From Sipunculus nudus (lineage: Eukaryota; Annelida; Sipuncula; Golfingiida; Sipunculidae): a stretch of 64,000 nt of DNA. The stretch covers positions 52,736,079 to 52,800,078 of the forward strand of contig CM049309.1 of NCBI GenBank assembly GCA_026874595.1. The letters run 5' to 3'. Of the stretch, positions 11,450 through 24,300 are shown piece after piece. How positions within the stretch are numbered: the first letter of the stretch is position 1; each line of letters begins with the position of its first letter. Both the position numbers and the translations under genes were made by a program. Under the pieces are notes generated by a model. The model saw only the letters and a list, made by a program, of their open reading frames with translations, did no database searches and was not told where the DNA came from.

Positions 11450-13013
11450 GTAGAGGGAACAGTGTAGATGGTGACTGTTTATGGAGTGGGTCAGGTGGTG
11501 ACAGAGATGGGGAGCAGTGCAGATGGTAACAGTTTGGGATGCAGTGCAGATGGTAACAGTTTGGGGAGCAGTTAATCTGTAGACAGAGATTGCTGGAGCA
11601 GTGCAGGTGGTGACAGATTGCTAGAACAGTTCAGGTGGTGACAGAGATTGCTGGAGCAGTGCAGGTGTTTTCAGAGATTTGTGGAGCAGTGCAGTGTTTC
11701 AAAGATCTGTGAATCAGTGCAGGTGTTGATAGATTGGTGGAGCAGTGCAGGTGTTATCATAGAAGCAGTGTAGTTGTTGACAGATTGATGGAACAGTGCA
11801 GGTGTTCTCATAGATCGGTGGAGCAGTTCAGTTGTTGTCAGAGATTGGATGAGCAGTGCAGGTGTTGACAGAGATTGATGGAGCAGTGCAGGTGTTTCAG
11901 AGATTTTTGGAGCAGGGCAGAATTTTTCAGAGTGCAGGTGTTTTCATAGATTTGAGCAGTGCAGGTTTTCTCATAGATTGGTGAAGCAGTGTAGTTGTTG
12001 ACAGATTGATGGAACAGTGCAGGTGTTTTCAGAGATTTGTGGAGCAGTGCAGGTGTTTTCAAAGATTGGTGAAGCAGTGCAGGTGTTGACAGAGATTGAT
12101 GGAGCAGTGCAGGTGTTTCAGAGATTTTTTGAGCAGGGCAGAAGTTTTTAGAGTGCAAGTGTTTTCATTGATTGGAGCAGTGCAGGTGTTGACAGAGATT
12201 GGTGGAGCAGTGTAGGTGTTGACAGAGATTGGTGGAGCATTGCAGGTAAGAAACAAAGATTTGGGGAATACTGCAGTTGTTAACAAAGATCGAGGGAACA
12301 GTGCAGTTGTTAACAAAGATCGAGGGAACAGTGCAGGTGTTAACAAAGATTGAGGGAACAGTGCAGGTGTTAACAAAGATTGAGGGAACAGTGCAGGTGT
12401 TAACAAAGATCGAGGGAACAGTGCAGGTGTTAACAAAGATTGAGGGAACAGTACAGATGTTAACAAAGATTGAGGGAACATTGCAGGTGTTAACAAAGAT
12501 TGAGGGAACAGTGCAGTTTTTAACAAAGATCGAGGGAACAGTGCAGGTGTTAACAAAGATTGAGGGAACAGTGCAGGTGTTAACAAAGATAAGGGGAACA
12601 GTACAGATGTTAACAAAGATTGGGGGAATGTTACAGATGTTAACAATGATTGGGGGAATGGTACAGATGTTAACAATGATTTGGGGAATGGTACAGATGT
12701 TAACAAAGATTCGGGGAACAGTGCAGGTGTTAACAAAGATTCAGGGAACAGTGCAGGTATAAACAAAGATAAGGGGAAAGGTACAAATGTAAAAAAAGAT
12801 TGGGGGAATGGTGCAGGTGTAAACAAAGATAAGGGGAACAGTACAGATGTTAACAAAGATTAGGGGATTGGTACAGATGTTAACAAAGATTGGGGGAACA
12901 GTGCAGGTGTAAACAAAGGTTAGGGAAACAGTGCAGGTGTTGACATGTTTCAGGAAAAGTGCAGTTAACAGATATAGGGAGCAGTGCAGGTTGTGACAGG
13001 TAAGGGGACAGTA
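11450..13013 (+). repeat. Minisatellite, ~50 units of 30 bp, two subfamilies
   Basis: Left of about 12250 the unit reads GTTGACAGAGATTGGTGGAG + CAGTGCAGGT, with many indels. To the right it reads GTTAACAAAGATTGAGGGAA + CAGTGCAGGT and keeps exact 30-bp register for about 20 units. Beyond 12600 it shifts toward GGGGGAATGGTACAGATG variants and decays again near 12950. Because 30 is a multiple of three, long frames stay open by default: a 161-codon plus frame (12277-12762, repeating LTKIEGTVQV) and a 265-codon minus frame (12059-12856, repeating SLLTPALFPQ). Neither has a credible start, signal or flanking splice signal, and the left half is full of frame-breaking indels. I read this as non-coding. 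Confidence 0.93.
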
Positions 13014-13184
13014 CATTACAAGTGGCAAAAAAGTATGGGGGATCAGTACAGGTGGTAGCTGGTTGATAGAGGGAGGCGTGCTGGTTTACCATTAATATCA
13101 CTCGAGTCTTAGCAATATCTTGTTCATGTGTATTATGCAGCTGTAGAGGTTTGCACATCAAAATGCATCAGCTTTCAAAGTGCA

Positions 13185-13333
13185 AACAGATTATAATGTT
13201 GATTTGCAACAATCATAGCTTATGTTAAGTTGTGTTGTGTAGTGGTGTGGTGACATTAGTGCTAACAGATTACAGGGTTGATTGGCAACAGTCATAGCTG
13301 ATATAAAGTTTTGCTCTGTAGTGGTGTCATTAC
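13185..13333 (+). repeat. Degenerate tandem duplication, ~79-bp unit
   Basis: The phrase AACAGATTATAATGTTGATT...GCAACAATCATAGCTTATGT...TGTAGTGGTGT at 13185 recurs from 13264 as AACAGATTACAGGGTTGATT...GCAACAGTCATAGCTGATAT...TGTAGTGGTGT. Several substitutions show it is not recent. It lies just beyond the 30-bp array but is unrelated to it in sequence. Confidence 0.75.
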
Positions 13334-16300
13334 ACAGAGCTGTGTAACAGTGGCTGTGGTGGCAATAGTCAGTGTTGATACCACCAAGTTGGGATTAAGT
13401 CCTGATAACACAGGAAAGCTGTAAGCCTGTAACAGAAGAAACGCTACTGTTTTTTTTCTGTTGACAATAAAGATGAGGTGTCAGTATCTGGCACTATCTG
13501 CCCACTCAGAGCTGAACATTTCTGTCAATGATTAAAGATGAACAAGAAGATGTGGGAAGCTTTCTGAAAGAGCACATATCCCTCATCTCTTTTTAGGCAG
13601 GGAGTCTTTTGTGATACTTAATACAATTGAACGTCAAATTTCAAATCTCTTTTTTCTGAAAATTTGTTTTTCCGCAATTTAAAGTAAGGAACTGAAATTT
13701 ATCTTTATTAAATACTTTGCTGCTTTAAAAGGAAAATAGGATTAACAGTGTTTAAAAATGATCTGATAAGGTAACGGTACTGCATGCCAGGATTAGCATA
13801 TTAATGGAAGGTTGAAAATAATATGCCCAATGTACCTATCAACGTACCAGCAGTATACTTCTTGATAAATGTCTGACCTCACATATATCCATAACCTCAG
13901 TTATCTGAATAAATGTTTTCTCCTCCAAACCGTTTAAATATTCAAGGTGCTACTGTACCTGAATATGTCTAGAAAAAACATCATGGTTGCCACAATTAGT
14001 ACTAGTTTCAGCACAGATAGGTCATGTTGGTGAAGTTATGTTTTACAGTTCAATTACAGTTCTGACTGACTGAAGATGTATTAAGCCCTCCGAGCACTCC
14101 AGTTAGAAGGGTCTTAGACCCATTCCATGGGCACTCCCTAGGCATAGAATTTTGATTGGAGCTATAGACACAGATGCCATCAAGCCAAGCAGAGATCCAT
14201 TTCAGCCGTCAGCGTGCCCAAGGAGGCAAGCCAGAGGAGATGAGGAGACTGGAGAGCAACAGCACCCACAGGTACAATGTAGAAGCCAGAACATCTGTAA
14301 ACAGGCACAGCAACAGAGACAATGCCTCCCAAGAACCCCCGCTCCCTCTCCCCCCCCCCCCCCCCAGGACACCCCAAGGTTTGGCATCGTCAATATTGTC
14401 ATCAGCTCAATTACATTTCTTGGTCTTTGCTTCTCAAGATGTTTACTCTTATAAGTCTTAAGGGGCCAAAATATCAGTTCATGTAAATATTTATGTCACA
14501 GACTTACCTCTGTTGCAGTAGAATATTTTTTATACTATCAGGCTTGCTTTATTGAGTCAAACTAAGATCATGAATTGTCGAAGCTCAGATCTGCAAATCA
14601 AGTAAAGCTATGTGACCTAAAGTAGTCAGAATATTGTGAATTTTTACAGAATGTTTACCTCCTGCAAATTAAGTGACTCTTGGTGCCTGGCTGATGGTAA
14701 TGCTGTATTTCCTATGCGACTGTCATGGTAGTTGATAGGCATGACGCTGGGATCTTGTGTCCCTCGAGAGGCCAAACCATGCATGCTGATTGTCACTGGG
14801 AGCCAGTCACTTGCAAGTGGCCATTTTCTTAATACAGAATGAGGCCATTAAGTAGCCAGTGTATATAGGCCGTTAAATCTTGTCTTTACTTTGAAGGTTT
14901 ATGGCTTCCCTTTTGCTCAGATATAAATATATCTGGTACAGAGGATAAATCAAATAATAAATCTAAAATAACCTTTGTTTCTTGTATACTTCCAGTACAG
15001 AGACGTAGAGGGGTCAGTTATTATTAAGGAGAGGTTTGTAGATTCTGTAGGATATGATTTATATAGCACTGTTGAATCTGCTTTGATAAGAACTTCTATT
15101 ATAATCCTGCTAAATGTTACTGTCAGTGTCATAGCAAGGTCACAGTGAAGCTGCTGGCCCCTTGGCTGATGGTACATGTCTGGGATGAAAATTTTTATTT
15201 TTACTGGATTGAAACATGAAAAAGATCTCAGAAACATGTGAAGCACAGTGTCTATTAAGACCCTATCACTCCAGGGAACAAAGTTGTAAAAGTCTAGAAG
15301 AAACATGAATTTGAAAGACAAAAACAGATATTATAATCCAATAGCTTTAATCAGGAGCCTTTCATATTCCTAAAGTGGTTTAGTGCAGCAGGATTTGTGT
15401 CAATTTAGTTGTCTAGACACAAAAAAATGCTTATGTTGGCTTTTATCTGGCTAAATGTTTTGAAATTTTTTTACTTGAAGAGTGTTTGAGATTCTTGGAT
15501 AAGATACCCCGATATTATTGTCAGCTGTGTGTATTTTTAAAGGAACACATGATAATAACATTGGATCAGTTGATAAGAATGCATGTACTTCGGTAGACCC
15601 ACATGACATTTAGCTTGTCTCCCTAGTATGTTATTGTGCTGAAGTCCACCGCTATTTACTAGAACATGTCATAAGTCACGCTTTATCCTCTGTCAGTGTT
15701 AAAATAACTGTCGAAAGGGATCACCTTATGTTATTGACACTGTGGTGCAAACATAAATAATATACATAAGTGCACCCTCATCCAGCATATTTCATTGCCA
15801 GAATAGAAGTAATATTAACCGCTGGATGGATATTGCCATCAGGGACGTTACTTCTGGCAGACCTGCGGCCAAATGACCATTCACCTGGCGTTGACAGGTA
15901 CTCATTATGCAATATTAATCTCAGGTAACATACTGCCATGAAATAATGAGAATGCCATATCCATTTTGTGCCATTGTGTGTGACTATGGTCTGTAAATGC
16001 CTGGCTGCAGCTTGACCATTGTGGACAAGTTACATGTTTACAGACACGTGCATAACAGTGCATACAGTGCAGGACTTATTGCTCAATATATGGACGGCCA
16101 GGTGTTATTGCTCATTTCTCAAGAGACTATTGGTGACATGGTTTGAATTTTTTCATTGAACAGAATGTAAGTTTGAATTTTACAGTTTATTAGATGAAGT
16201 AGACATGATAAAAGATAGTATTTCTTTTATCAAATACAATATGAGTTGTTACTGTTGATTATTAAGTTTAAGTGTACAGATTCCTATAAATACTGTAGTA

Positions 16301-18309
16301 TTCTGTTTTGAAAGTAGAGTGTGTGATTTGAATAGAGTCGTGGAATGTGAATTGAATGCTAAGAATGGTGCTGCGTAAACAGCCTCCAGGATCTGCTATT
16401 TAAAGCTGGAGAGATCATACCCAGCCATCTCTGTAGGGAAAAATGCTGTCTCCTTGGTACAGCTTGAGTGATTGGATTTTCAGTCAGCTGGATAAAGTGA
16501 CTTTTTTTGTGAAACATTTTGTGCAGCCTTAAAGAATAATATGTGGGGCTTTGAAACAGCTGATAGGGGTCACTTATTATGCAACGATCGTCAGGTAGAT
16601 ATAGATTATTACTGCCATGTCCATGGGATGTATTGAATTTCTCTTCACCATGTTTTGAATATGTCTTGTCCCTAGACTTGGGTATGGTTTGAATAGACAT
16701 GCTGGCACCATTTTATACACTGGCTCATATTTCAACTGTTATGGACTATTGGTACTGGTGAACTGAGAATGTATATTTCATCAACTAGTCATTTTATCTT
16801 AATTTATCTTTTATTTACTATTTAGTGTCTGCTACTTTTTTTTATACAAGATAGGTCCATTGCCTGTTCAGTCACTGTATTTAGTCTCTGCTGTTTGTCT
16901 TTAATATACAGAATGGGTCCTTGTTCTGTTTTACACACTGTCTATTGAAAGATAATGCAGGTAACTTAAATGACTGGAATGATATGTCCTCATTAAGCCT
17001 CCTGGAATTCAGGATTAATAAGCACAGGTCAAATTTAATAATTTCTCAAGTAGTTGGGTAAAATTAAAATGAGATCAGTCAGCACAGAAGTCCAGTGCCA
17101 TAACCACATATCTATGTTTTACCTGTATCTCAGCTTAAATTTATAACATGAAATAATATAGCTGTTGTAAACTTTAGAGACGGGATTATTCATAATTTCT
17201 TGAATAAAAGTAATTATTGTGGTTGGCTTCTAGTTTAAGAGGGATTCCAATTCAAGACTTTTGCAAAAGTGAAATTATCACAAAAATAATACCTTCTTTA
17301 TAAAGTAACCCCGTCTACACAGGTAAACAGTGATTTATACCAGGCCTCATTGGCTCCTTATATCTGGTATCCGTGACTTTACCACCAACAGATTTATCAT
17401 AAAATGAATAACATATATTTTTGTTACGCTTAATTTATATTTTTAACATTGTCAGCCAATGATGGAGAATTTTCACTAGTTCAAGAATCCCATGTCAAAA
17501 CAATAAGAGTTTTGTTGTATATCAGATAATTAGGATAATGACAAATATATTCCGTGTAGTTCAATGCATAGTAAGATCACAAACCCTCATAACAGTACAT
17601 ATATGATGCCAACCACAGTAAATGGAGCCTTTGAAATAAAACAATCTACCAGGAGGAATTATGACCATAGCTGTAAAGTCTCTTGATATGATCCATATAC
17701 CAGGAATACCACAGAAAGGATTTGTCAGCTGGGGATGATAGTGATCTAGCTACACACTAAATCACCTGAAAACTTGCAGATTTGATTAAATCGGTCTTGA
17801 TAGAGATCTGTGGCCTGATGTATTGTTAGATATCTGTGAAAATAAACTTGTGGGTAAGCACCTGCGATAGTTCTCCAACAGCTGCAGTATTGTAGTGGAT
17901 CATAAATGTATCCAGTCATGGTCAGAGACAGGCTACACCAGCTGGCTGAGGCTAATGCACACAAAAACCGTATGCAGGAGCATGTACCAGTCTATAATAA
18001 TATTGATACTACAGATAAAAGGGTGAAACTTTATTCAGGGAACCAGTCAACAAGAAACTTCCTCAGTTGCTTTCAAGTGGAAATGCCCCTAATTGGGTGT
18101 GTTGTCCAACTCTCAGGGAGTTTCCTTTGGGTGTGTCCATTAACCAGTGTTAGCTAATGAATAATGGTTTATGTTTGGGATAAACTCTTATTTTGTCTAA
18201 ATTATATATGACCAAAGCTTGACTCAGGTTGTTGTTATAGAGTGCTGCAGTGGTGGAGTTTGATTTTACTCGACACAGTTTTAGATAAATTTCTGTTTCA
18301 GAGACTCCA
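13334..18309. other. ~5 kb non-coding stretch, no gene seen
   Basis: No gene is supported. A C16 tract lies at 14350-14365, and overlapping short frames there (14152-14461) are artefacts of GC- and C-rich composition. At 15796-15859 an imperfect inverted repeat (TGCCAGA..AGAAGTAA against TTACTTCTGGCA) sits in a locally GC-richer patch of unknown role. Confidence 0.5.
14350..14365 (+). repeat. Poly-C tract (16 bp)
   Basis: A run of 16 C following a pyrimidine-rich stretch (GCTCCCTCT). Confidence 0.9.
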
Positions 18310-18371
18310 AGAACACTGACAATCAAGTCAAATATTCCATAGAACACTGACAGTCAAGTCAAATATTCCAT
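18310..18371 (+). repeat. Tandem duplication of 31 bp
   Basis: Two adjacent 31-bp copies (18310-18340 and 18341-18371) beginning AGAACACTGAC and ending AATATTCCAT. They differ by one base (AATCAAG against AGTCAAG), so the duplication is recent. Confidence 0.95.
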
Positions 18372-18803
18372 AGTTTAGGTCTATTAGTAGGCGGCACTCT
18401 GCTGAATTAGTATGAAAGTCACTGTATGATCAGAATGATCTGTAATTATAAATTCTAATATATTTCAGGTCTTATATGCAAGGACAAGGAAATAGTCCAG
18501 TTAAGCAATAACCTGTAGTTAAGACTTTGGAGCGAATCTCATAGATTAAGATTTCACCCTCTTGCCTTAGAGGTACTGGCCGGGTCATACCCTTCAGTTC
18601 GGAAGTCCAGTGCCCAAACTACAAGGCTACTACTCTTCCTTAGTTCTTTTCCCAGTCCAGTGATACTGATACTTCACATTTGTGATAGCTAACCCAACTG
18701 TTTACCTCTAAGCACAAGGATTGTGGAGTATAATACTGCATGTCTGTGACGGCTAAGACAGCTGGGATTGAAAACAGGGGTACCTAAATTCATGGTGCAG
18801 AAC
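18372..18803. other. Non-coding stretch, no gene seen
   Basis: Nothing recognisable in about 430 bases before the 48-bp array. Confidence 0.55.
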
Positions 18804-19510
18804 AGCAGTAATATCTGCCCCCTTCAATGTACAACTGTCAGCCTTCTTCAGGACAGTAATATCTCCCACTAGAGTACAACTATGAGCCTTCTCCAACAGT
18901 GATATCTGCCTCCTAGAGTACAACTGTAAGCCTTCTCCAGAGCAGTAATATCTGCCTCCTCTAGAGTACAACTGTTAGCCTTCTCAAGGACAGTGATATC
19001 GGTCTCCTCTAGAGTACAACTGTGAGCCTTCTCCAGGACAGTGATATCTGTCTTCTCTAGAGTACAACTGTGATCCTCCTCCAGGGTAGTGATATCTGCT
19101 TCCTCTAGATTACAACTGTTAGCCTATCCAGGGTAGTGATATATGCTTCCTCTAGATTACAACGTATTAGTTATTATAACTAGTTGTACAATCCATGTAA
19201 AATAAATAAAGTTTATAAATATACCTGCCTTCTCTAGAGCACAACTGTTAGCCTTCTCCAGAGCAGTAATATCTGCCTCTAGAGTACAAGTGTGAGCCTT
19301 CTCCAGGAGAGTGATATCTGCCTCCTAGAGTACAACTGTAAGCCTTCTCCAGAGCAGTAATATCTGCCTCCGCTAGAGTACAACTGTTAGCCTTCTCGAG
19401 GACAGTGATACCTGCCTTCTCTGGAGTACAACTGTTAGCCTTCTCCAGGAAAGTGATATCTGCCTCCTCGAGTACAACTGTGACTATGAGTCTTCTCCAG
19501 GACAGTGATA
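18804..19510 (-). repeat. Minisatellite, ~14 units of ~48 bp, interrupted once
   Basis: Units carry AGTACAACTGTGAGCCTTCT, CCAGGACAGTGATATCTGCC and TCCTCTAG. Read on the minus strand, full-length units translate as a 16-residue repeat similar to EKANSCTLEEADITVL. Several units have lost 2-5 bases in the TCCTCTAGAG segment, which breaks the frame, so coding is unlikely. An AT-rich block at 19164-19221 splits the array into two parts with similar unit variants. Confidence 0.92.
19164..19221 (+). other. AT-rich insertion inside the 48-bp minisatellite
   Basis: About 58 bases without any array motif, containing AATAAATAAAG, lie between ...TAGATTACAAC and ACCTGCCTTCTCTAGAG. The array resumes on the other side. 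It could be a small insertion or replacement; I see no terminal repeats. Confidence 0.6.
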
Positions 19511-21194
19511 GACACACAAATAGTTAATCACAGAGATAACCAACAAAAACTGTGTTTGATCAAGAGATTTTTACAACATTTGGTTAATAATCTGGTTCTG
19601 AATCCATATTGCAAGTGGTTGTTCATTTCTATCTAAACTTTGATTTCCTTTTATGGAAGCTGGAATACATACCCTATCGTTGTATGCAAATTTATTCTGG
19701 TATACACTATAGAGGACAAGGTTACATTACTACAAAAAAATGTGTGGGGTTTTTCATTCATTTATATTAGCAAAAACTATCCACACATGATTAGGTTACA
19801 TAGCATTCTACATAACAAAGACATTATACAGTTTGTTCTGGGCAGACCCATCAAAGTAATCACCCAGGAGTCTGCCACCAGGTGCAACTGGTGTCGATTT
19901 CATATCATTGGGGAACAAAATCTGCACTGTAAGGCCAGGTGGACCTGACATCACATACAACAATAGTTCAGAACAAAGCAGCTTACAGGTAGGTGATATT
20001 GAACCTCAAAGAGGGTGGGGTCATGCTTACAAACTTGAAAAATGCAAGAGGACTCAGAGGGCTGGCTGATTTTTGATAGTGGGTGATATCTGGCCCGAGT
20101 TGAGCCCCATCTGGATTTGGCTAACAGTATTGATTTGGCCCCAGTCCTGGCTTCACCATGTATGCTATAGGCGATCAATGGCTCCACAAGGCAGGACTGG
20201 CCTACCCCACTCCTCCCGCTCTCTACCAGATATTGGCACAAGACAACCAGTAAGCCAGAAAAGGTTGTAGGGGCACCAGCCGCTTGGTCTTGCCGTGGCA
20301 GGTGTAAGTGCTGTTCTTGCTGCTGTCACTGCCCTTTGGTCCAGCACTGGCCAAACAGGTGAGCACGCTTGTTTTATACACTTTGCAGGGTCAGATATGC
20401 TGAATGTGAACAGTTACTGAGCCAGCAGCAAGTTCACACCAGCTGACTTCTTGCTGACCAGCAACAGGCATTGTCTTGGCTAAAGAGTGTAATATCAGCA
20501 CTGTAGTATAGTGGGGAAACTATGAATAAGTGATAAAAACAGTGTTTGGTTTCACAGTCTATATGTTTGGAATAACAACGGCATGATTGAGAAATTATTT
20601 TAATCTTAAGTATAAATGAATGAAAACAGGTATTTAGGTATAAATGGATGAAAAACAGGTGAGTTCCTCAAGAAAATCAAGCATCATTGATTTTGACCAG
20701 ATTTATGTCAAATTCAGTATTTACCAAAAAAAAAATTTTTTTTTTTCACCCTTTAGAGTGTGTAACATAATGTTTTAAGCAACACATATCAGATTTTATT
20801 GCCATGAGACATAAGAGTCTTTATTAAGACTGGATACCATGCAGGACCAGCTGTTCATGGAAATACAAATAACAGGAGATATCAGCAGTCTGTGAACAAA
20901 GAGAGGATTTTTAGACAGGTGTGCTGTATCAATAGACATCAGTTGCCTCAAAGTTGTTACAGTTGATAAAAATATACCAGAAGGATATATCAACTGCCAG
21001 GAAATCTTTACCATTAGATATTTGAGTATGTCTACCAGCTGTAGAATCCACTGCTAGCAAACCATAGAGCTCATGTGATTCAGCTCTGACTGAATCCATT
21101 ACCAGGTTAAACAACCAGACAAGGACTGGAAATGGCAAGGGAGAACAGTGCAAAGGTAGGTGACAAATTATGAAAAAAAATTGAAGGAAACTTA
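19511..21194. other. Non-coding stretch, no supported gene
   Basis: An octamer ATGCAAAT lies at 19684-19691. A patch at 20266-20360 ends in ACAG followed by GTGAGC, which resembles a splice donor, but its proposed acceptor has no pyrimidine tract. At about 20726-20746 an A10/T11 run forms a simple palindrome. No gene is called. Confidence 0.45.
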
Positions 21195-21340
21195 GACAAT
21201 CAGGACTGAAACAGGAAATCATTTGAAAAACAGGACATAAAGAAGAAGAAATTACATGAAAATCAGGACATAAAAAGTTTGATAGTAGATGAAAGGAAGG
21301 ACATAAAAAAAAGAAACTTATGAAAATCAGGACATGGGGG
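21195..21340 (+). repeat. Degenerate minisatellite, ~5 units of 30-33 bp
   Basis: AGGACATAAA-type motifs recur near 21201, 21231, 21264, 21297 and 21328, each preceded by GAAAATC- or GAAAAAC-like sequence. The purine-rich strand makes the opposite strand read as repeats of CPDFHVISS. Units are diverged and the array is short. Confidence 0.7.
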
Positions 21341-24300
21341 GGAAAAAGAAGAAATTTTATTCTGCTGGCTGTCAGGAGAAAGATTGAATTTAACTTTAAT
21401 AGAAGGAATACATCAATGAAGACTTTCAAAATAATGTTTAAATATTCAGGTAGGAATACCTAATTCCTTTTTATGATTTGATCATTTTATGTTCTTGACT
21501 TATTATAGGACAGAAATAAAGGAACACCCTATATATTTAAGATTTAGGTAAAATTTAGAAGCAAATTAATTTTCAAGAGGTCATTGCCAGATCTTATGTC
21601 TTGTAGGTATTGGATCCAGTAATTTTAACAAATTCAGTTTGAAAGCAGAGGGTTATCAAAACTCTTTAAATCTCATCTTTGAGGTGTCTGTTTCCTAATC
21701 TATTTAAAAGATCTGAAAAATCCAAAAGACACTGTAATATTAAAGAATATAGCTACTTTCATGATACAGCAGCATCAACATGGGCCAGCATATAATTAAT
21801 ATTAACTTTAAAAATATAAAAAAGATACAGCTTTTAAATGCGATGAACACAAGACCAAATTAATACAAAACACCCCTTTCTAGGGCAAATTTGGTAAAAT
21901 TAAAGTTTTCTGTTTAGTCTTCATTTCTTGCTGTTAGTCCTGCTAAGTGGATGCAGACAGATTACAATCACAGGAAGTTATGTAGGAGATGCAGATGATG
22001 TTAGTTATCAGATAAAGCCAAGACACCCCTTAAAGGCTATCGGCTTGACTGTCCTATTTGCTTTCTAATTTCCCTCCGGGTTGTGGTCCGGTGTCATCCT
22101 GTGTGAGGAATGATGGAACTTGAGATGCTTTGCGGCTTGAGGCCAGGAGGCAGTGAGCCACCCACCTGATCAATAGTCGGCCTCATACAAGTCTTTTGCG
22201 AACTCAGAGAGGCCTGTTAGATCCATGGTTATAATTATATTGTCTTTGGAATCTTTCTTTCAAGTGATCTATGCCTGGATCATCTATAAAGAGAACAGTG
22301 GGGGTTATATAAATATTCCTTTATGATCTTGCCTGTTGAACACACTGACTATTGTCTCAGTGATGTGCTGTAAATCATGAATGATATTAGACTTATTCCA
22401 TTGTCCATATGGCTCAGTAGACCAGCAGAAAGAGCCCCCCAGCCCCATGTATCTTAAAGACTCTTGTCTGTGTGATTCTAATGCTGTTCTGTATAGAGTT
22501 GATTGAAGTCTTTGAAGTGTAAGAATAAGATATCAGACACTGCTGGGCATTAGATTGCTGGCTCGAGCCAGGGAAACAAGACCTCCTTGGCAGCACTTTT
22601 TTCCCTCAAAATGATAATTGTAAATATGTCTGAGTTCATCTGATAAGCACCAGAGGAAATTGAAAAGAGTGGCTTTGTTATAAATATCATAAATAACAAA
22701 TAGAAATTTGTGTTCTTTAAAATTGATTTGAACCACATAGATGTCTGGGTTTTGTTTAAAAGCTTATTTAGTAGTCTGATACCTGAGATTGCATTGAATT
22801 TCGTGAACTGCAGACACAAATGGTCCAGCTGATATACACTTTTATTACTTGGTAATGGTCCATATAAAATAAAACATATCTGACCTATCTATGTGTTGGA
22901 TTCAGAAACTCTGATGACCTTGCATGATATGAGAACAGTTCATGGAAAAGTTCTTGGCTAGACTCCATTATGCTGATGGCATGAATCTCTGTGTACAATA
23001 AAATATAGTATCAGTTTTGCATTTTACAGACATTGGGATGCACATGAACTACAAGGTTTTATGGGTGTATTAATTTCTTGTGGTGTTAATTTCTTGAATG
23101 TTTTAATCAAGAAAATTAACTCAAACAGAGGATGTTGTTTTCACTGATATAGTGTTCTCTGCTTCCTGCTGTGCTGATATCAGCCTGATAAGTAGGCTCC
23201 GGCTAATCTTGAGGTTTTATATGGCAAATAGTCTATTCACTATCTGCTATGAACAATGTAACTTATGACAAGTGTTAACCTTTTTTTCTACAGTCTGCTG
23301 TTTTTCATGTTACATAGTGCTTCATTGATTTCAATATAATGATTAGATTTATCTTAAATTAATGAAAAGAGTCGTCTTGTTTGCGTAGGCAAGCAATATT
23401 GAAAACCGTGGCATTGTCCATCACTATAATAACATCCAGAACTTCTTTGTCCATGTTTTTAAAAGATGGGGCCCCCATTCATATTCACATGAAAGGCGGG
23501 TGCATTAACTGCATTATCTTGATTATGGAATACATTATTTATTGAAATCTCCGACTTTTTGCGTTTATGAAGAAGGCCAGCAACTGATTCAGCTTTATTG
23601 AAGAAAATAAGTGGTGTCAGCTTGGAGAATGATATAGAGGGTCAGGTCTCTGGAGCCTCTGTCTTCAGACTTTCGGCTTGAGACCTTGACAGCAATTTAC
23701 AGCCAGGCCCATGGGTGATGAGGCAGAAATTTCAATGGCCTTTTATAGTTGGCAGGAAAGGTGACAGAATGGCTGTATTGGGGGTCTCCAGCACTAATAA
23801 AAGGCACGATTGAAATAGAAAGAACTAAATAGACTTGCCACATTCTGCATTGGTCACCTGTGGCGAGCTGGCATTCCCCAGTGATGGGCAGCCCACTTGG
23901 TGCCGCAGTTGGTTAAATCTGATGGGGGTAAGGTCACAAGGCCACAAAGGCTGTATTAAAGGCATGAGGGTACAGCCTTCCCCTGATGGGAGGCCTATGT
24001 TTGAAGGGTCTCCCCACTTCCTTTGGTTGCCATGTCTTGATGAGGCGAGTCCCTTGTGCCCCATTAAGTTATCGACTCAGTGCTGCCAAGAAGTGGAAAC
24101 CATTAGATCAGCCCAAATATGCCCAAACCTCACAATAGATGTACGAAGGGATGTTGCTGTTTTTGCTCTGTAGATTGGCCAAATTGAGAACTATTCGCTG
24201 ATGGAAAATTGTGTTAGAGACCATTCTTGCGTGGCATCGATGGATGCATGGACTGAGAGCTGCTTCTAAGCTGGCCAGTAAAATCCATAGAAACCAACTG

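Noticed and set aside
12059-12856. 265-codon minus-strand and 161-codon plus-strand frames
   Set aside because: Both are by-products of the 30-bp minisatellite. They overlap each other, and the older half of the array has frame-breaking indels.
11450-13013. CRISPR-like array
   Set aside because: Units are contiguous with no unique spacers, and the context is eukaryotic.
15796-15859. Inverted repeat TGCCAGA..AGAAGTAA / TTACTTCTGGCA as a MITE
   Set aside because: Arms are short and imperfect, with no target duplication, and flanking sequence does not suggest an element.
20266-20360. Possible exon ending ACAG|GTGAGC
   Set aside because: The upstream AG has no pyrimidine tract, and the hydrophobic reading GVSAVLAAVTALW is not recognisable.
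20726-20746. A10/T11 palindrome
   Set aside because: A simple homopolymer pair; too low in complexity to interpret.
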